A DNA stretch of 64,000 bases from Selaginella tamariscina (Eukaryota > Streptophyta > Lycopodiopsida > Selaginellales > Selaginellaceae). Below, piece by piece: positions 21,440 to 34,009 of this stretch. Numbering within the stretch: position 1 is the stretch's first letter; every line of letters begins with the position of its first letter. The stretch covers positions 1 through 64,000 of the forward strand of contig PUQB01000950.1 in assembly GCA_003024785.1 (NCBI GenBank), read 5' to 3'. The position numbers were made by a program, and so were the translations under genes. Under the pieces are notes generated by a model that was given only the letters and a program-made list of their open reading frames with translations, ran no database searches and had not been told where the DNA came from.

Positions 21440-23870
21440 AGGGCAAACAAACATTTGTTTGTGTCATTGCAGCCGTTGTCTCATCAATTTTCCCCATGGA
21501 AAGCCCTTTGCCACTGCTGGCAGCTACAAAGGGCATGTTTCTGGCTTAGACAAGGCGGGTAAGAGACCAAACAAGAAGGGTTGCCAAGAAGAGGATGTTT
21601 TGTGTACAGAAGGTGGAGTAGATGGAGGATCTTCATCCACTTGCACCCCATGAAGAGCATGCAGGAAGTTCCAATGTCGACTAGCAAAAAAGCTCCACGT
21701 CGTGCACTGAATACAAGCCCAGGCAAGTTTAGATTGGTGGATGCAATTCCCCTACATATGGGATAAGTTAAGAGATTGCTGCAACGAGCATGTGTGTGTT
21801 GTATGCCAAATACCATGGAAGAGTGCTCTGACATTTATGTACATGCCACTAGCATGACGACTACAGATTCGGAGTCAGTCTCAAACTGTTTGCAACCATG
21901 ATCTACGGCCGTGGGTGGAATGAGAAGATTGGCTCAACAAAGATACTACATATGCCCAAGAAACTATACGTGAGTTTTGGCACGCGAGACGTTGGCAAGA
22001 AGTTTCTGGCTTTTTAGATTCTTAGTCCTCGATTCCCATGGCTGTGAAGTGTAGCAACTGCAACAGGCACATGAGCCAGGCATCCTTGCTTTCAAGATGC
22101 AAAAGAGGATGCACATTTGCAGGTGACAACAATTCAGTGCCCAAATTGTGACATGAAAATAACATTCAAGCAGCAATACTTTCCAGGTGATCCTCAAAAT
22201 TTGTTGTTGATGCTGCACTCAAATGGTTTCTAGGTGACATCAACTAAAATCAGATCTGTTCATGCTATCACTATGATAGTTATCAATGGTGGTGTACATG
22301 GTCAAAGTGATGTGGATGGGATGATTTTGCCTTTGGTTTTCACAAGGAAAGCATTTCAAGGCTTGGGAAGAGGAAAGGTTCTGACTGGATGGATATATAT
22401 CTGGAGCCTATATTGAAGGAGTTGGAGGATTTGTTTAACGTGGGGTTCGTGTGAAGTATGGCTTGGGTTCTCATGAGATTCAAAACTACCAACACTTACC
22501 ACAGGAATTTTGTCAGTGGGTAATGTTATATTGCACAATAGGCAATCATGTCGCACAATCATGAAGCTCGAATTTGTCAAGTTGTAATAGATCTCAGCAA
22601 GGTCTTCTATGATACCACTCGCAGAACAGGTTGGACTGAGGATACTATTATGAAGACGAAAGAGCTGCTCCAAGTATGGTGGCTGTTATGGACTAAAGGA
22701 AGCAGCTCCCGTGCTCCACTAGAACATGCTTTGGGTGCCGGGCATGTACTAGACAATTGCATGGTGATCAACCCTCATGAAAGCTGCTGGTGTTATCGTT
22801 TTGAGAGGTTGTTTGGAGAAATAGGTAAGATAAAAACAAACAAGGAGGCAGTAGGATAATGAATGACATATTCGCAGCAAAATAAGCAGCTTGAGGAATG
22901 AGTGTTGGGAGTCCATGTTTTTGAAGTGCATTAAGAGTACCTCACCAAATGAACCAGAGAGATCTCCCTCTCTTCACTATTCTGTAGCTTAAGTCTTTTC
23001 ATCTCATGCATGCTTCATTTGTTGTGCGTCATTGGATGAGGCAGCGGCTGTTTGGTCTGGATGCCTTGGAACACCATGGGAGAGCTTCTTTGAAGAGAAA
23101 GGGATTGTCATTGGAAGAGGTATTAAACGGGAGATCCGTGAACAGAAACGAGAAGCCTTCATTCGAGAAAATAGGCTGAACCTGGTGCAATTTGAACATG
23201 TAGTTTTTGAATTTCCTACGATATATCAGCGAGGTCAACTTTTCCGACGGGATGATTCACTGGTTGTGACTAATACAGAACCTGGTGCACAAGATTTTAT
23301 AGGCCACTTCAAGTACACATTGGTGGTACTAGCAGAGACAGGTGCTAGAAGTGTTCTTTTATGTAGAGTATTATAGGTACTGTTTGACTAATGAAGTCGA
23401 CGATTTCACTGGAGGTTTCATATTGGACAAGGCCATGCAACCGTCATCTTCTCTTGAAATATTGCTAGTTAGTTTGATTGAACGGGAAATATGCATTCTG
23501 CCTCTACGAGATGGTGCAAGGCTAGGATACAAATTAGCGCTGGAAACTACATGTAAGGATTTTCCAACCCGTTTGACAGGGATTTTGGTGGAAGGCTAGA
23601 TGCCCTATTGGCCACTATGTTGAAGTTGTTGCTGGGCAGAGAAAGGAAACCTGGTTTGCCAAGGTGGCGAAAGTGGACATGAGAAATAAGAAATGTGCTG
23701 TGATATGGTTGAAGAGAGACCAATCATTCGAAAACAAGTCTCGTAAGGCCTACGTGGCAGATTATAGAGAGGAGATTTATCAACACCGGGAGTGTTATTC
23801 GCAAATCACTAAATGTTGAGGTTGTTAGGGAAGAAAGACAAACTTGGTATGTCATATGCTGAAAGGTCTC
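21440..23870 (+). pseudogene. decayed CACTA/Plavaka-like transposase gene (tentative)
   Basis: Fragments in several plus frames: LCHCSRCLINFPHGKPFATA (about 21,457-21,530); VKCSNCNRHMSQASLLSRCK (about 22,046-22,105); DWMDIYLEPILKELEDLFNV (about 22,383-22,442) followed by GLGSHEIQNYQHLPQEFCQW; a block ending CWCYRFERLFGEIGKIKTNK (about 22,790-22,850); then 23,032-23,600. The order 'YLxPLxxEL..L' followed by an 'xFERxxGxxKxxxxN' block is typical of TNP2/Plavaka-type transposases. Catalytic residues cannot be placed because of frame breaks. The family call is by resemblance only. Confidence 0.4.
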
Positions 23871-26762
23871 ATATAGTCTCTATGATAGGAATAAACTACA
23901 TCTTATAAAATTGCATCTTAAACTATAGATCTTAGAAAACTTCTCTTGAAAAACTTACCGGCCATTAACTATAATCCACAACTATATATAGTTAATTCAC
24001 AAGTGTAGTTCAAGTGAGGTTAGTATAGTTTCCAGGTGAGGTAGGCTGCCGGGGTTTCTAGTGCTTCTTTGGGTTACAACAGTGGTAATATTGTATGAAA
24101 TTAAAGTCAACACTATATTTTTAAAAATATTTTCTTTTGCCATTAGACTGAACCATCATAAAAAAAAAAATAATTATTGACATGTGTTAGATAATGTATT
24201 AGGATATAAGTATGCTGGTAGTACTACCATTATTATAAGCATTGCATGTAAAGATATGAATCTGAGATATAATTTCATTATAAAGATTTTAAAATAGCCT
24301 TTTGTTGTTGAGGACACCATGTGTAGTGGTGGATATCCGAGGAAAGGAAAGAGTGATTAAAGTAACTATAAACATTTGAAAGGAAAAGTAAATTGACTAA
24401 CTCTGACTTGTAAAATAAATATAAAAACCTTACCGATTTTATTAATATAGGTAATTAGCAACCATATTAGAACTTGTCTTTGCAAATGCCATACAATAAT
24501 TAATTAAGTAATTTAAGATTTTATTTTAATTTTGACATTTTTAAAATTATTTAATTAATAAACATGTAGTTCTAATTTATTTTTATTATATAATTAATAA
24601 ATACGAGTAATAAATAATTAAAGGATTAATACATGATTAATAAATATGTAATTTAATTGTTATAATTATGCTAGTTATATGTTATGGATTCAGGAAGCGC
24701 GAACGGATGGCTTGTAGTTTCTCCAAGTAGTGTACTTAACAATTTAATTAGTGCTTAATTAGGGCTTTGGTTATAATATTTTGTTGAAAGTTATAATTAT
24801 ATATATTTAATTAATAATTTAGATGAGATTTAGATTAAGAAACCATTTTTCAATTAATACACTAAGAGCAACATATATCAATTTAAACTAATCACTATAT
24901 TCTTGAGTATATTCTTCATGAATTAACCTTTTTAAAACATGATTAGTATTTACTAAACATTATGAGACTATGAAATGTCAAATTACTTAATTGGTGATTC
25001 TACCAACTTGTACAACCACAAAACTTGCATGTGGATATTTTAAATCACAATGGGTATATGCTCAAAATAAAGTTTTTAATATTAAAGTATGCATATTACA
25101 TATTACATAATTATTGTAAGAACCTCACAGAAAAGGTTTCTTTTTTAGTTTATTTCACCAGTACACAATATATTCTTTATTATTATTGTTGTTGTTGTTG
25201 TTGTAATTAAATATGTATTAATATGTAGGATTATAATTATGTTAATAGATAAATGGTTCACATAAACTTTTGTATGACATAAACAAGAATTTATAATTTT
25301 CTTGTTAAACTAAGTACACATGTCCACCATTGGTGGCTTAATTATTTAATAATAGTTTATTAATTAATATACTCATGTGTAACCTGGATCCTTGTTCTTT
25401 TCTTCTTATGGTGAGTTTATCTTTAAGTTGGACTCTTAACTTCCTAGGTTTACCCGTGACTCTTAACCTTGTTGTTATCCTTAACCTAGTGCCCTTAACC
25501 CGGTAGTCATGCTTAACCTAATGAGTTTACATTAAACACCAATACCATACATGCATGGTCATGTATGATCTTGATGGTGCCACGTGGATTTAGATTTAGA
25601 ATGGTTGTTTGATGGGTATTGATGACACACAATAAACCTTAAAGTTATTTTAGTATTATATATATGATCATATGTTTACATGGTTTAGATTTGATAAACC
25701 CTTACATCTTACTTAGAGAATGTTAGAAATATAAAAACAAAATTAACATACTTTAATAAGATTTTGTGTTTTGATAATGTAAGAATTTTTTAATATGCTT
25801 TAGTTGAATGGTTTAAACTTTATTTCAATATCCAACTTCAGTCAAAAAATACTCATAAATATCTATGTTCTATTGATATTTTATGTTTAATATAATACAT
25901 GTATACCTTACTATTTAAATCATAAAAATATTATGTAATTTAAACTAGCTTTTGACCAGCTTTTTCTAAAACATATTCATGATTATTATAAACTAGTCAA
26001 AACTAATATCAGTCACATGTTTTCTTTAGTAGGTTTTACTACCTTCCAAAATAATAATAATCATTAATAGGCATTGTGAAGGATAGTCATAACAAATAAT
26101 TAATCAACATACTAAATATTTTAACATTTATTAATAACACATGTATGAAATCCTGAATATATATCAAAACATATATGTCATCATATAATATGCATCAATG
26201 GAATGTGCACTAAATTATTTGATGTGTGACGATTAAACAAGATTAACTAGCAAAACCTTGATTAAAGAATATTCTCAATTTTTACTATGTTATAAATAAA
26301 GAGATGACAATTATAGAAAATTCTATTTAAAACCCAACACAAAATTTAAGCACGCATATAATAACTAAAACCCTACAGCTTTTATAACTACGAGTAACTA
26401 TGACTATCGGATCTTGTAAATGTTTGTGTTAGCCGTTGGATCTTATACATGTAAGCACAAATTTTCATGTGGATATTCTAAATTTAATAGGTATATGTTA
26501 AATATAAAGTTTGTAATATGTATGCCGATTGCTATTTCAAATATGAATATGATAATTAAATATACATGCATTATGTAGAATATAATTATTGAAGGAAACA
26601 AATATTTCACATGAACTCATAAAGGACATAAACAAAACTTATGATATGGTATTTCTCAACATACACACAAAGATGTAGTAGTATGGTAAATTTATATTAG
26701 AAGTAAAACACACAGAGAATAGACATCTTTTGTTAAACATTTATTTGTTAAATTTTTATGTT
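23871..26762. other. AT-rich non-coding DNA
   Basis: About 2.9 kb rich in TTAATTAA, TATA and a short (TTG)n tract at 25,186-25,204. An inverted copy of the TTAAGG/GGGTTAAGGGTCC repeat lies at about 25,430-25,520. No gene is supported. Confidence 0.6.
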
Positions 26763-27690
26763 TCAAGGTGTTTCCACATAAAAATTTAACCCTGAACAGG
26801 TCCTTCTCTGTGGCAATGTTTGTCTATGCATATCCTTAGTCATTGTCCTTCTTTTTAATTGATGATAACCTCTCCGGGTTCTTAATGGGTACACGAAGTT
26901 TGCTTCCAACCACTTGTCAATCTCTTGTTTGGCCTTCCTGGCTAGTTCGGGTTGATGTGGTATCGTTGTTGGCAACTGGGTCTTGTGTCAGGTTTTAACT
27001 TGATCTTGTGCTGCATAGCTCCGGCGGTACCCCCTTAGTCATGGTATGTATAGGCAAATACTTCCATGTGACTGCGGAGGCAATCGACAATCTGTTCCCT
27101 CATTTCTGATCCTATGTGAGCATTGATATTCACTAACCCGGGTTCCTCGTCGGTGCCTATGTTGACCTTCTTGATTGCTGCTTCGGGGATCATGTTCCAC
27201 ATGTACATTGGCTTGTTTGTACTCCTCCTCTTGGGCAGTGGGGCAAAGTTCCTCAGTTCCTTCCACAGAATAGGCCACTTCGGGATCTGCACCTCTGGGG
27301 CTTTCTTCGTGGCCTCCAGTCGGGTCACGTGGTATGCTGCGGTGATCTCTTGCACTTCCTGTTGGAGGTCTACATCTCCTACGACGAACAAGTCTAGTAT
27401 GGCCCCTCTTCCTCATTGTCTAGTCCCTTGCTCCAGTCTGGCAGGTGGTATTCCTGATGTTGGGACTCTAACAGTGGTGCTCAAACTTGCTCTTTGCAAT
27501 GGATATTAATCCTCCTTTGGTGGGGAATTGAACCCCTGGTGCTCCCAGTCATGCTGCACCTTCGCGCCTTGAGCCACGGGCAGCCCAAGAGCAAGTCAAA
27601 CCCCCCTTTTGCATGCATGTCGAGGATGACAATATTTATCAAGAACTTGACACTCTAGATCTTGATTTTCACCTTTTTCATGATGCCTTT
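26763..27690 (-). pseudogene. old gypsy pol, downstream half (split by chromovirus)
   Basis: The minus strand, read from 27,690 downward, continues the protease region interrupted at 34,970: GIMKKVKI..KFLINIVILDMHAKGGFDLLLG, then PEVQIPKWPILWKELRNF, LRSHMEVFAYTYHD and ELARKAKQEIDKWLEANF, the entry to the RT domain. RT itself is not recognisable further left. Several frame breaks. Confidence 0.7.
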
Positions 27691-28670
27691 TGTCAAAGTT
27701 TTTACCTGGTGCCACAAAGGTGGCTTGCCAGGTGCCAACCCTGGAATCCCTCTCTGGAAACCCCACAAAATCTGGTAAAGTAACATGTGTTAGGAACCCA
27801 ACCCTTAGGAATTTAAGCCCTTGGCTGACCAAATCCATGAATGAGGCTCACCTTGTGAATCAAGACATGTGGACTAGCCGAAGTACAGGTATCGTTCCTA
27901 GCTTGGCGTGGTTGAGGCGGCTGGAGCAAGGCCTCAACCACTAGTTCTGCAGAACGTGAACTCGGGCAATGCCTTCTTGAGCGTGTGAGTAGGTTTTCGG
28001 GCCAAGGAATTTGACCACCTCCTTGGAAGTAACGTACCCATGTCACAAAGGCGTGATCCTGCCAACGGTAAGGATAGTCTAACCCAAAGGTGGGACGTAC
28101 CCCTGTCGTGTGGAAGTTAGGGCGGCACAACAGAGGGTTGTGCCTTAACGACACAAGCTAGCTTGCACCGGTAGGAGGTTAACGAGCTTTCTTTTGAACC
28201 CAGGAAGCCTCACTACATATACTCTACCTTATTTATGTGACGGACCCGCCCCCCTGTTTTCCTAAGTGAGTAAGTGGGCTGGCATGGAAATGCCAGCCCT
28301 TAGAGAAAATGAGTTGTCCTAACCTAACCCTAAACCTAACCCCTAGGAAGGGGGTTTAGGGGTGGGGTTAGGGAAACCTAGGGTTAGGTCAACCCTAGGG
28401 GTGTCCCTAACCCTTATTTTGATAAGTTATACTTTGCAAAGAACCCTAATTTGAAACGTCAAAACGGGGGAGAGTTTTATAAATGGAAGTGCTAGCTTCA
28501 TCTAGAGTTTCTTGCAAATACCTAATGACACCCGGCTGGACCATCATTAAATACCCAAGTGCACTATGCAGGCCTGTTTCTTCTACATCTAGGGTTCGTC
28601 ACATAATCCAGTAGTAACAATAGTCAAACCCCAAAGTAAAGGGTCGAGTCATAGTAAAAACTATGAGACA
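27691..28670 (-). repeat. chromovirus 3' LTR
   Basis: It starts TGTCAAAGTTTTTACC and ends CTATGAGACA on the plus strand; about 980 bp. The end has a 2-base difference from the other copy (ATGAGACA against ATGACA). Confidence 0.9.
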
Positions 28671-28680
28671 CTCCCACTTT
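28671..28680 (-). promoter_or_regulatory. polypurine tract
   Basis: The minus strand reads AAAGTGGGAG directly upstream of the 3' LTR, the expected plus-strand primer for reverse transcription. Confidence 0.8.
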
Positions 28681-29040
28681 GAAAATGTTAACGTACTCAT
28701 TGACGTCTAACTCCAAGACTAGACTAGGTTAGGAAAAATTAACTGAAAACTAACGCTAATTACTTATGCGGAGTCAGCAAAAAGTTCACAAGTTTTATTA
28801 CCCCCTGCATTACGCAAAGCCAAATACTTCAGAACCGTCATTCATTGAGCGAGAACCCAGCTGCCGGAGGTACCACCTGTGACAAGAAGTCTTTTGGAGA
28901 CCTTTTGCATGTCTGCAAAGTTTGTCACCCGACACAGATAACAAGTTAGTTAATTTATTTAAGTTAACTAGAATTTATATTGGAGGCCTCAGTTAATGTT
29001 GTCTGTCGGCCCCTAGGTTAAGAAGAAATAACTTTATTCC
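28681..29040 (-). other. chromovirus 3' untranslated region
   Basis: The stretch between the pol stop codon at 29,041-29,043 and the polypurine tract; no coding signal. Confidence 0.6.
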
Positions 29041-30609
29041 TTAATTAGTTTGAGACCTTGCCTCAAACTCATTCACCAACTCCATCGCGTTTTGTAGATT
29101 CTCCAATGGTTCCCATGTCGATTCGCACGCTGGATAGCCTTTCCATTTGACGAGATACTCAAACTTACGTTTTCGCGGTCCATAAACCTTCCTTTTGCCC
29201 AATATGGATTCGACTTCGTACTCCGTACCTTCATGAACCAGCTCAGGGGGCGACGTAAGTTTTCATATCTTTGCGGATGTTTCTCATCTTTGTGGAATGG
29301 CTCGAGCAAATTGACATGAAACACATTGTGTATTGTTCCCAACTCTGGAGGAAGATCCAACTCATAAGCCACTTTCCCTACTTGCTTCACCACCTTGTAT
29401 GGACCTATGTAGTGCGATAGAAACTTCCTCGAAAGAGTCATTGGAACCTTCAGGTTTTTGGTACTCAACAATACCATATCCCCAACCTGATACTCTACAT
29501 CCCGCCGATGCTTATCGTACTGCTGACGATACCTTTCCTGTGCTGCAGCCATCGCTTGACGAGCAGCTTCCCATGTTCGATACAATTGTCCCGTGAACTC
29601 TGCTACAGATGGAACTCGATTGCTATCGTCTTTCGGTAACACCATACTCTGAGGAATACCACCCTTATTCCCAGTTAACACTTCCATCGGGCTACATCCG
29701 ATTGCAGTGTGTGTCGAGTTATTGTAACATATCTCAGCCATATCTAAGTGTTCAGCCCAATCAAGTTGATCACCTTGAACATAGCATCTGAGATAGTCCT
29801 CGACTTGTCGGTTTACCCTCTCCGTTGACCATCCGTTTGTGGATGGTAGCTGTACTAACTTAGCATCGTCCAAATTGCTTAACAACGTTCCCCAAAACTT
29901 GCCAGTAAATCGAGGATCCCGATCTGAGATCATCGTTTCCGGTAGCCCGCACTCTTACGACTTCGTGGAAGAACAACTTTGCTGCTTGAATTGCATTCAC
30001 TGTCTCTACAGTTGGAATGAAATGAGCAACCTTTGAAAACGATCGACTACCACCATGAGCGTTAAAACCACAAGATTTTGGCAATCCCATGATAAAGTCC
30101 AAAGTAACACTTTGAAATGGCCGCTCTGGAATCGGTATACATGCAACTTCCCAGCTCGTTTTTGCGATCGGCTTTACTTGTTGACATGTGGGGCATGTCT
30201 TGACATACTTGGCAACATCGTCTATCATACCCGGCCAATAGAATCCCTGTTTCAACAAAGTCTTATGCCTTCCACCATGTCCTGCCAAAGGAACGTCGTG
30301 ATGCTCTCTTAATAGCCTCTCCCTCCATGTCCCTTCTGGAACATAGAGTCTCTTTTCTTTATAATAAAGAACTCCATCTCGTACTGCAAAATGGGCCTGT
30401 TTGAGTGCATCCATTCGACTTTCTATTCCTGCTGGAATATTACCATCTCTTCGTAATTGATGAACTTGTTTCCTCTTTGCCACCAGGCTCAAAGCCTCCT
30501 TAGCAAACTTGTCCTGAGGATACGCCGTCACAAATTCATCCACCAAAGTTGACACGGGTGCTGACATAATACGAAGATGACCCTTTCTACTGAGTGCATC
30601 AGCTACCAC
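29041..30609 (-). pseudogene. chromovirus integrase and chromodomain
   Basis: Frames read downward from 30,609. DALSRK ends RNase H. Then comes the integrase zinc-binding motif HHDVPLAGH..CPTCQQVK, the catalytic core beginning TLDFIMGLPKS, the block MISDRDPRFTGKFW (second Asp), and STERVNRQVEDYLRC carrying the Glu region. The C-terminal part has GPYKVVKQVGKVAYELDLPP and FHVNLLEPF. A one-base change near 29,240 separates this from a chromodomain (EYEVESILGKRK..YLVKWKGYP..STWEPLENL) that ends at a TAA at 29,041. A break near 29,950 also separates the core in two. Active-site spacing looks normal for the family. Confidence 0.85.
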
Positions 30610-31898
30610 ATTGTCTTTCCCGCCTTATGTCTGATTTCAGGCTGAAATCGTGCCAACTTCTGCTGCCATCTAGCATACTTTGGCGATAGCTTCGGCTGCG
30701 TTTCAAAATACCTTAGAGTTACACTATCTGTCCAAACCACAGTGCCATGACTTGGAAGATAATGACGCCAATACTCCAAGGAAGCAACAATAGCATACAT
30801 CTCCTTTTCGTGAGTAGGCCATCGAGTTTGCGCGGCATCTAACTTTTCGAGAAAAAGGACACTGGATGTCCTTTCTGTTGCAATACACCACCAATTGCAA
30901 AGTCGGAAGCGTCACATTCTACTTCAAAGGGATCTTCAAAGATGGGCAACTGCAAAACTGGCTCAGAAGAGATAGCCTCTTTGAGTTTGACGAATGCACG
31001 TTGGCACTCTGGAGTCCAATGCCATGGAATGTTTTTCGTAAGATCTGTCAATGGGGCCGCTATTTCCGAGTAACCCTTTATGAATCTTCGGTAATACCCT
31101 GTCAGACCAAGAAATGATCTAACTTCATGCACGTCTTTTAAAGTCATCCACTCGGTAATAGCTTGAATTTTCTTTGGGTCCATGGCAACCTCCCCACCTG
31201 AGAGTGTCCCAAGAAATCTATCTTGGTTTGACCAAATGCGCACTTGCTTTCTTTAGCATACAACTGGTTCTCTCTCAACCTCTGAAACACTTTTTCTAAG
31301 TGTTCCACATGTTCCTCAATTGTCGAACTGAAAACCAGAATGTCATCAATATACACCACTACGAACTCGTCTAGATAGTCTCTAAACACATCATCCATCA
31401 TTGTGCAAAAAGTTGCTGGAGCATTGCACAACCCGAATGGCAAGACTAGAAACTCAAATGATCCATAACGCGTTCGAAAAGCGGTCTTCTCAATGTCATT
31501 CTCTGCTACCCGAATCTGATGGTACCCAGACTCAAGTCTATTCTTGAAAAATACTTTGCTTTTGATAGCCTATCAAATAAGTCGTCCACTCGTGGAAGAG
31601 GATACTTATTTTTGATAGTTATCGCGTTCAGTGCTCGATAGTCCACACACATTCGCATCGTACCATCCTTTTTCATTACAAACAAGATAGGTGCACCATA
31701 CGGTGATCGACTAGGTCGAATGTGTCCTCGACCAATCAATTCTGTCAGCTGTCTCTTCAATTCTCTAACTCTTGAGGATTCAACCGATATGGGGCTCTTG
31801 CCGGTGGAGACGAACCTGGCAAAATCTCTATCTGTGGTCCACAGCTCGACGTGGAGGTAACTCGGGCGGCAAATCTTAAACATGTTCAAGACTTCCAA
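30603..31898 (-). pseudogene. chromovirus reverse transcriptase and RNase H
   Basis: [57 protein letters not shown] (31,820-31,590), then [12 protein letters not shown] and the palm motif [11 protein letters not shown] (about 31,365-31,335). The thumb/connection is LGLTGYYRRFIKGYS. RNase [27 protein letters not shown] and ADALSRKG at the end. Frame breaks near 31,500, 31,200 and 30,830 prevent a continuous product. Confidence 0.85.
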
Positions 31899-32106
31899 AA
31901 TAGGTTCAGGAACAATTCTTGACCATCTCCTATTTTGACTTCACCAGTATCCAAAACCATTGCAAGAAACACACGTTCCCGATGTCTAACTGCCTTACAA
32001 CTGAGTTAAGGTAAGGAACATAGGATTCCAATCCTTATCAGTTAGCGTTTCCATTTTGAGCGTGTTTTTCTAATGTCCTTCTTTATCTGCTGCAAGCGTG
32101 ATTCGA

Positions 32107-32586
32107 TTATCTCCAAACCCTCATTTCGATTACATGTTTATGGAACCATTCCATACCCAAAACAAAGTCAAACCCCGTCATATTCAAGACAACTAAGTCT
32201 AGCTTAGCCTTCCAATCTTTGATTTGGACAGGAACTGCCCTTGCTATATTATTAGTATTTTGAGAACCTTTGCCAAAATTGATCTTTATTTCACACATCT
32301 TTATTACATCCAAATTCAATCGACGAGCTAGACTAGTCGATATGAAGTTGTATGTTGCTCCAGTATCGATCATCATTCGGACTCGGTCCCCTCGTATCCT
32401 TCCTGTCAAATATAGCAAAGGGTCAGTTTTGTCTTGAATAGCGAATAAGGCAGGTTGTGTCTGGCACAACATTACCTCTTCTGACTCATCTTCCGGATCT
32501 TCAAGCGTTTCTGGTTCAGCAACTTCCTCTTCTACCATCGCCTTGAAATGTCCTGATTGTTGTGAGGTGCCGACACTCTTTAGCAA
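32107..32586 (-). pseudogene. chromovirus aspartic protease
   Basis: Retropepsin with intact active site MMIDTGATYNFIS and downstream VPVQIKDWKAKLDLVVLNMT followed by GFDFVLGMEW, the usual flap and helix landmarks. It cleaves the Gag-Pol polyprotein. It overlaps the end of gag by ~70 bases in another frame. Confidence 0.85.
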
Positions 32587-33683
32587 AATGACCAGGCTTG
32601 TTACAATTATAACATTTCACGAACCCCGCCTGCGGAACGCGGGAGCAGACTTTGGAGCCGATCCTTTGGCCTGCTGAGGAGGTGGTAACGCTGGTTTCCG
32701 AAATCCGGTGGGTCTTGATGTGTCCAAAACTTGAACTGCCGACAAAGGGACTTGCACTTCGAATTGATGGCGATTGATCTGGTCGCCTATCAAACCTTCT
32801 GAACCCAGACTTTGGAGGAAACCTCCTTGGTTTAGGTTTTGCTTCCTCCCCTTTGTACAAGTCTTCTAACGACATGCCATAAGCAACCTTTTGAGCTGCC
32901 TCTTGACATTCCCGATAGCTTGTTGGCTTGTACCTTAAGATTTCCTTCGCGTCTTCTCATTCAAGCTAGCCATGAAGCAACTTCGAGCTTCATCATCACT
33001 CATATTTGGCACCAATCGCCGTACACTTTCGAATCGATAAACGTGGTCCATTGGACTTCCCCGAACTCCCTGTTGACAAAGTGCCAGGTCAGCACGCAAT
33101 CGCAAACCGAGATCATCCGGCATATACTGCTTTTTGATCTCCTTTTTCATGTGCTTCCAGCTGTTTCGGTATCCACGTTCACCTTCAACAATTCGCCACC
33201 AAGTCTTAGCTTCTTCTTTAAGAAACTGCTTGGCACATGCAACCTTTTCTGTCTTTCTCACGGAAGCAGCCTCGAAATAGCTTTCCATATCATACAACCA
33301 GTCATCCAAAACCTTGTAATCCTTTGAACCCATGAAATTCGAAGGCTTTACCGGTTTGAATTTACTGGGACCTCCACCCTACTTCCGTCGAAGAATCTGA
33401 TTCAGAGGAACCTGACTCTGAGTCATGCTTCTTTCTTTTTTTGTGTGTCTTTGCGGAACATCTGGCACTGCTATATCGGAATCCGAACGGCAACATTATC
33501 GATTCGTCATTCAACCCAAAACATCCCCTCGAAGTTCGTTTAGGGCATCCATCATTATTTCTCCCAACCAGGTCGTTGTCTAACTCTAGGGGGTCGACCT
33601 GGATCAGCCTCATCCATCTCCTCATTTTGAGCCTCTGCGACAGCCCTCTCTGCCTCAGGCTCTGGTTGCTTTCTTTTGCTCAT
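32516..33683 (-). pseudogene. chromovirus gag with CCHC zinc knuckle
   Basis: It begins at ATG 33,681-33,683 (MSKRKQPEPE..), then an acidic/Ser-rich part, the capsid-like core (DDWLYDMESYFEAA, FLKEEAKTWWRIVEG, LRADLALCQQG) and at 32,620-32,575 the knuckle CYNCNKPGHFAKEC (C-x2-C-x4-H-x4-C). Three frames are used, so indels have accumulated. Gag packages the element RNA. Confidence 0.85.
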
Positions 33684-33995
33684 CGTATTGAACCCTAGTT
33701 TCAACACTCGGAGAATATGCTTGGAATATTCCCAATGTAAGTTGGAAACACCCTGCACAGGTTGTACACCCACACACATCAGCTTGAACTAGCATAAGAC
33801 TTTCGGACATACCTAGAATCTCACGCCGACTCACTGAGCAAGTGTTCTCCGAAGTTTGACAACTCACAGGATCAAACTCTCTGCGCAGAATACAGACATG
33901 TCAACCAAAGCGATAGAGTATATCAAGAATTTAGAGTTATCTAAACATTGAAACACCCTATGACTTAAGGTAGTCCTACTGACCGCAGAGAACTT

Positions 33996-34007
33996 GCTCC
34001 GATACCA
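33996..34007 (-). promoter_or_regulatory. primer-binding site (initiator Met tRNA type)
   Basis: The minus strand reads TGGTATCGGAGC two bases inside the 5' LTR, one mismatch from TGGTATCAGAGC, the complement of the plant initiator tRNA-Met 3' end. Confidence 0.85.
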
Positions 34008-34009
34008 AT

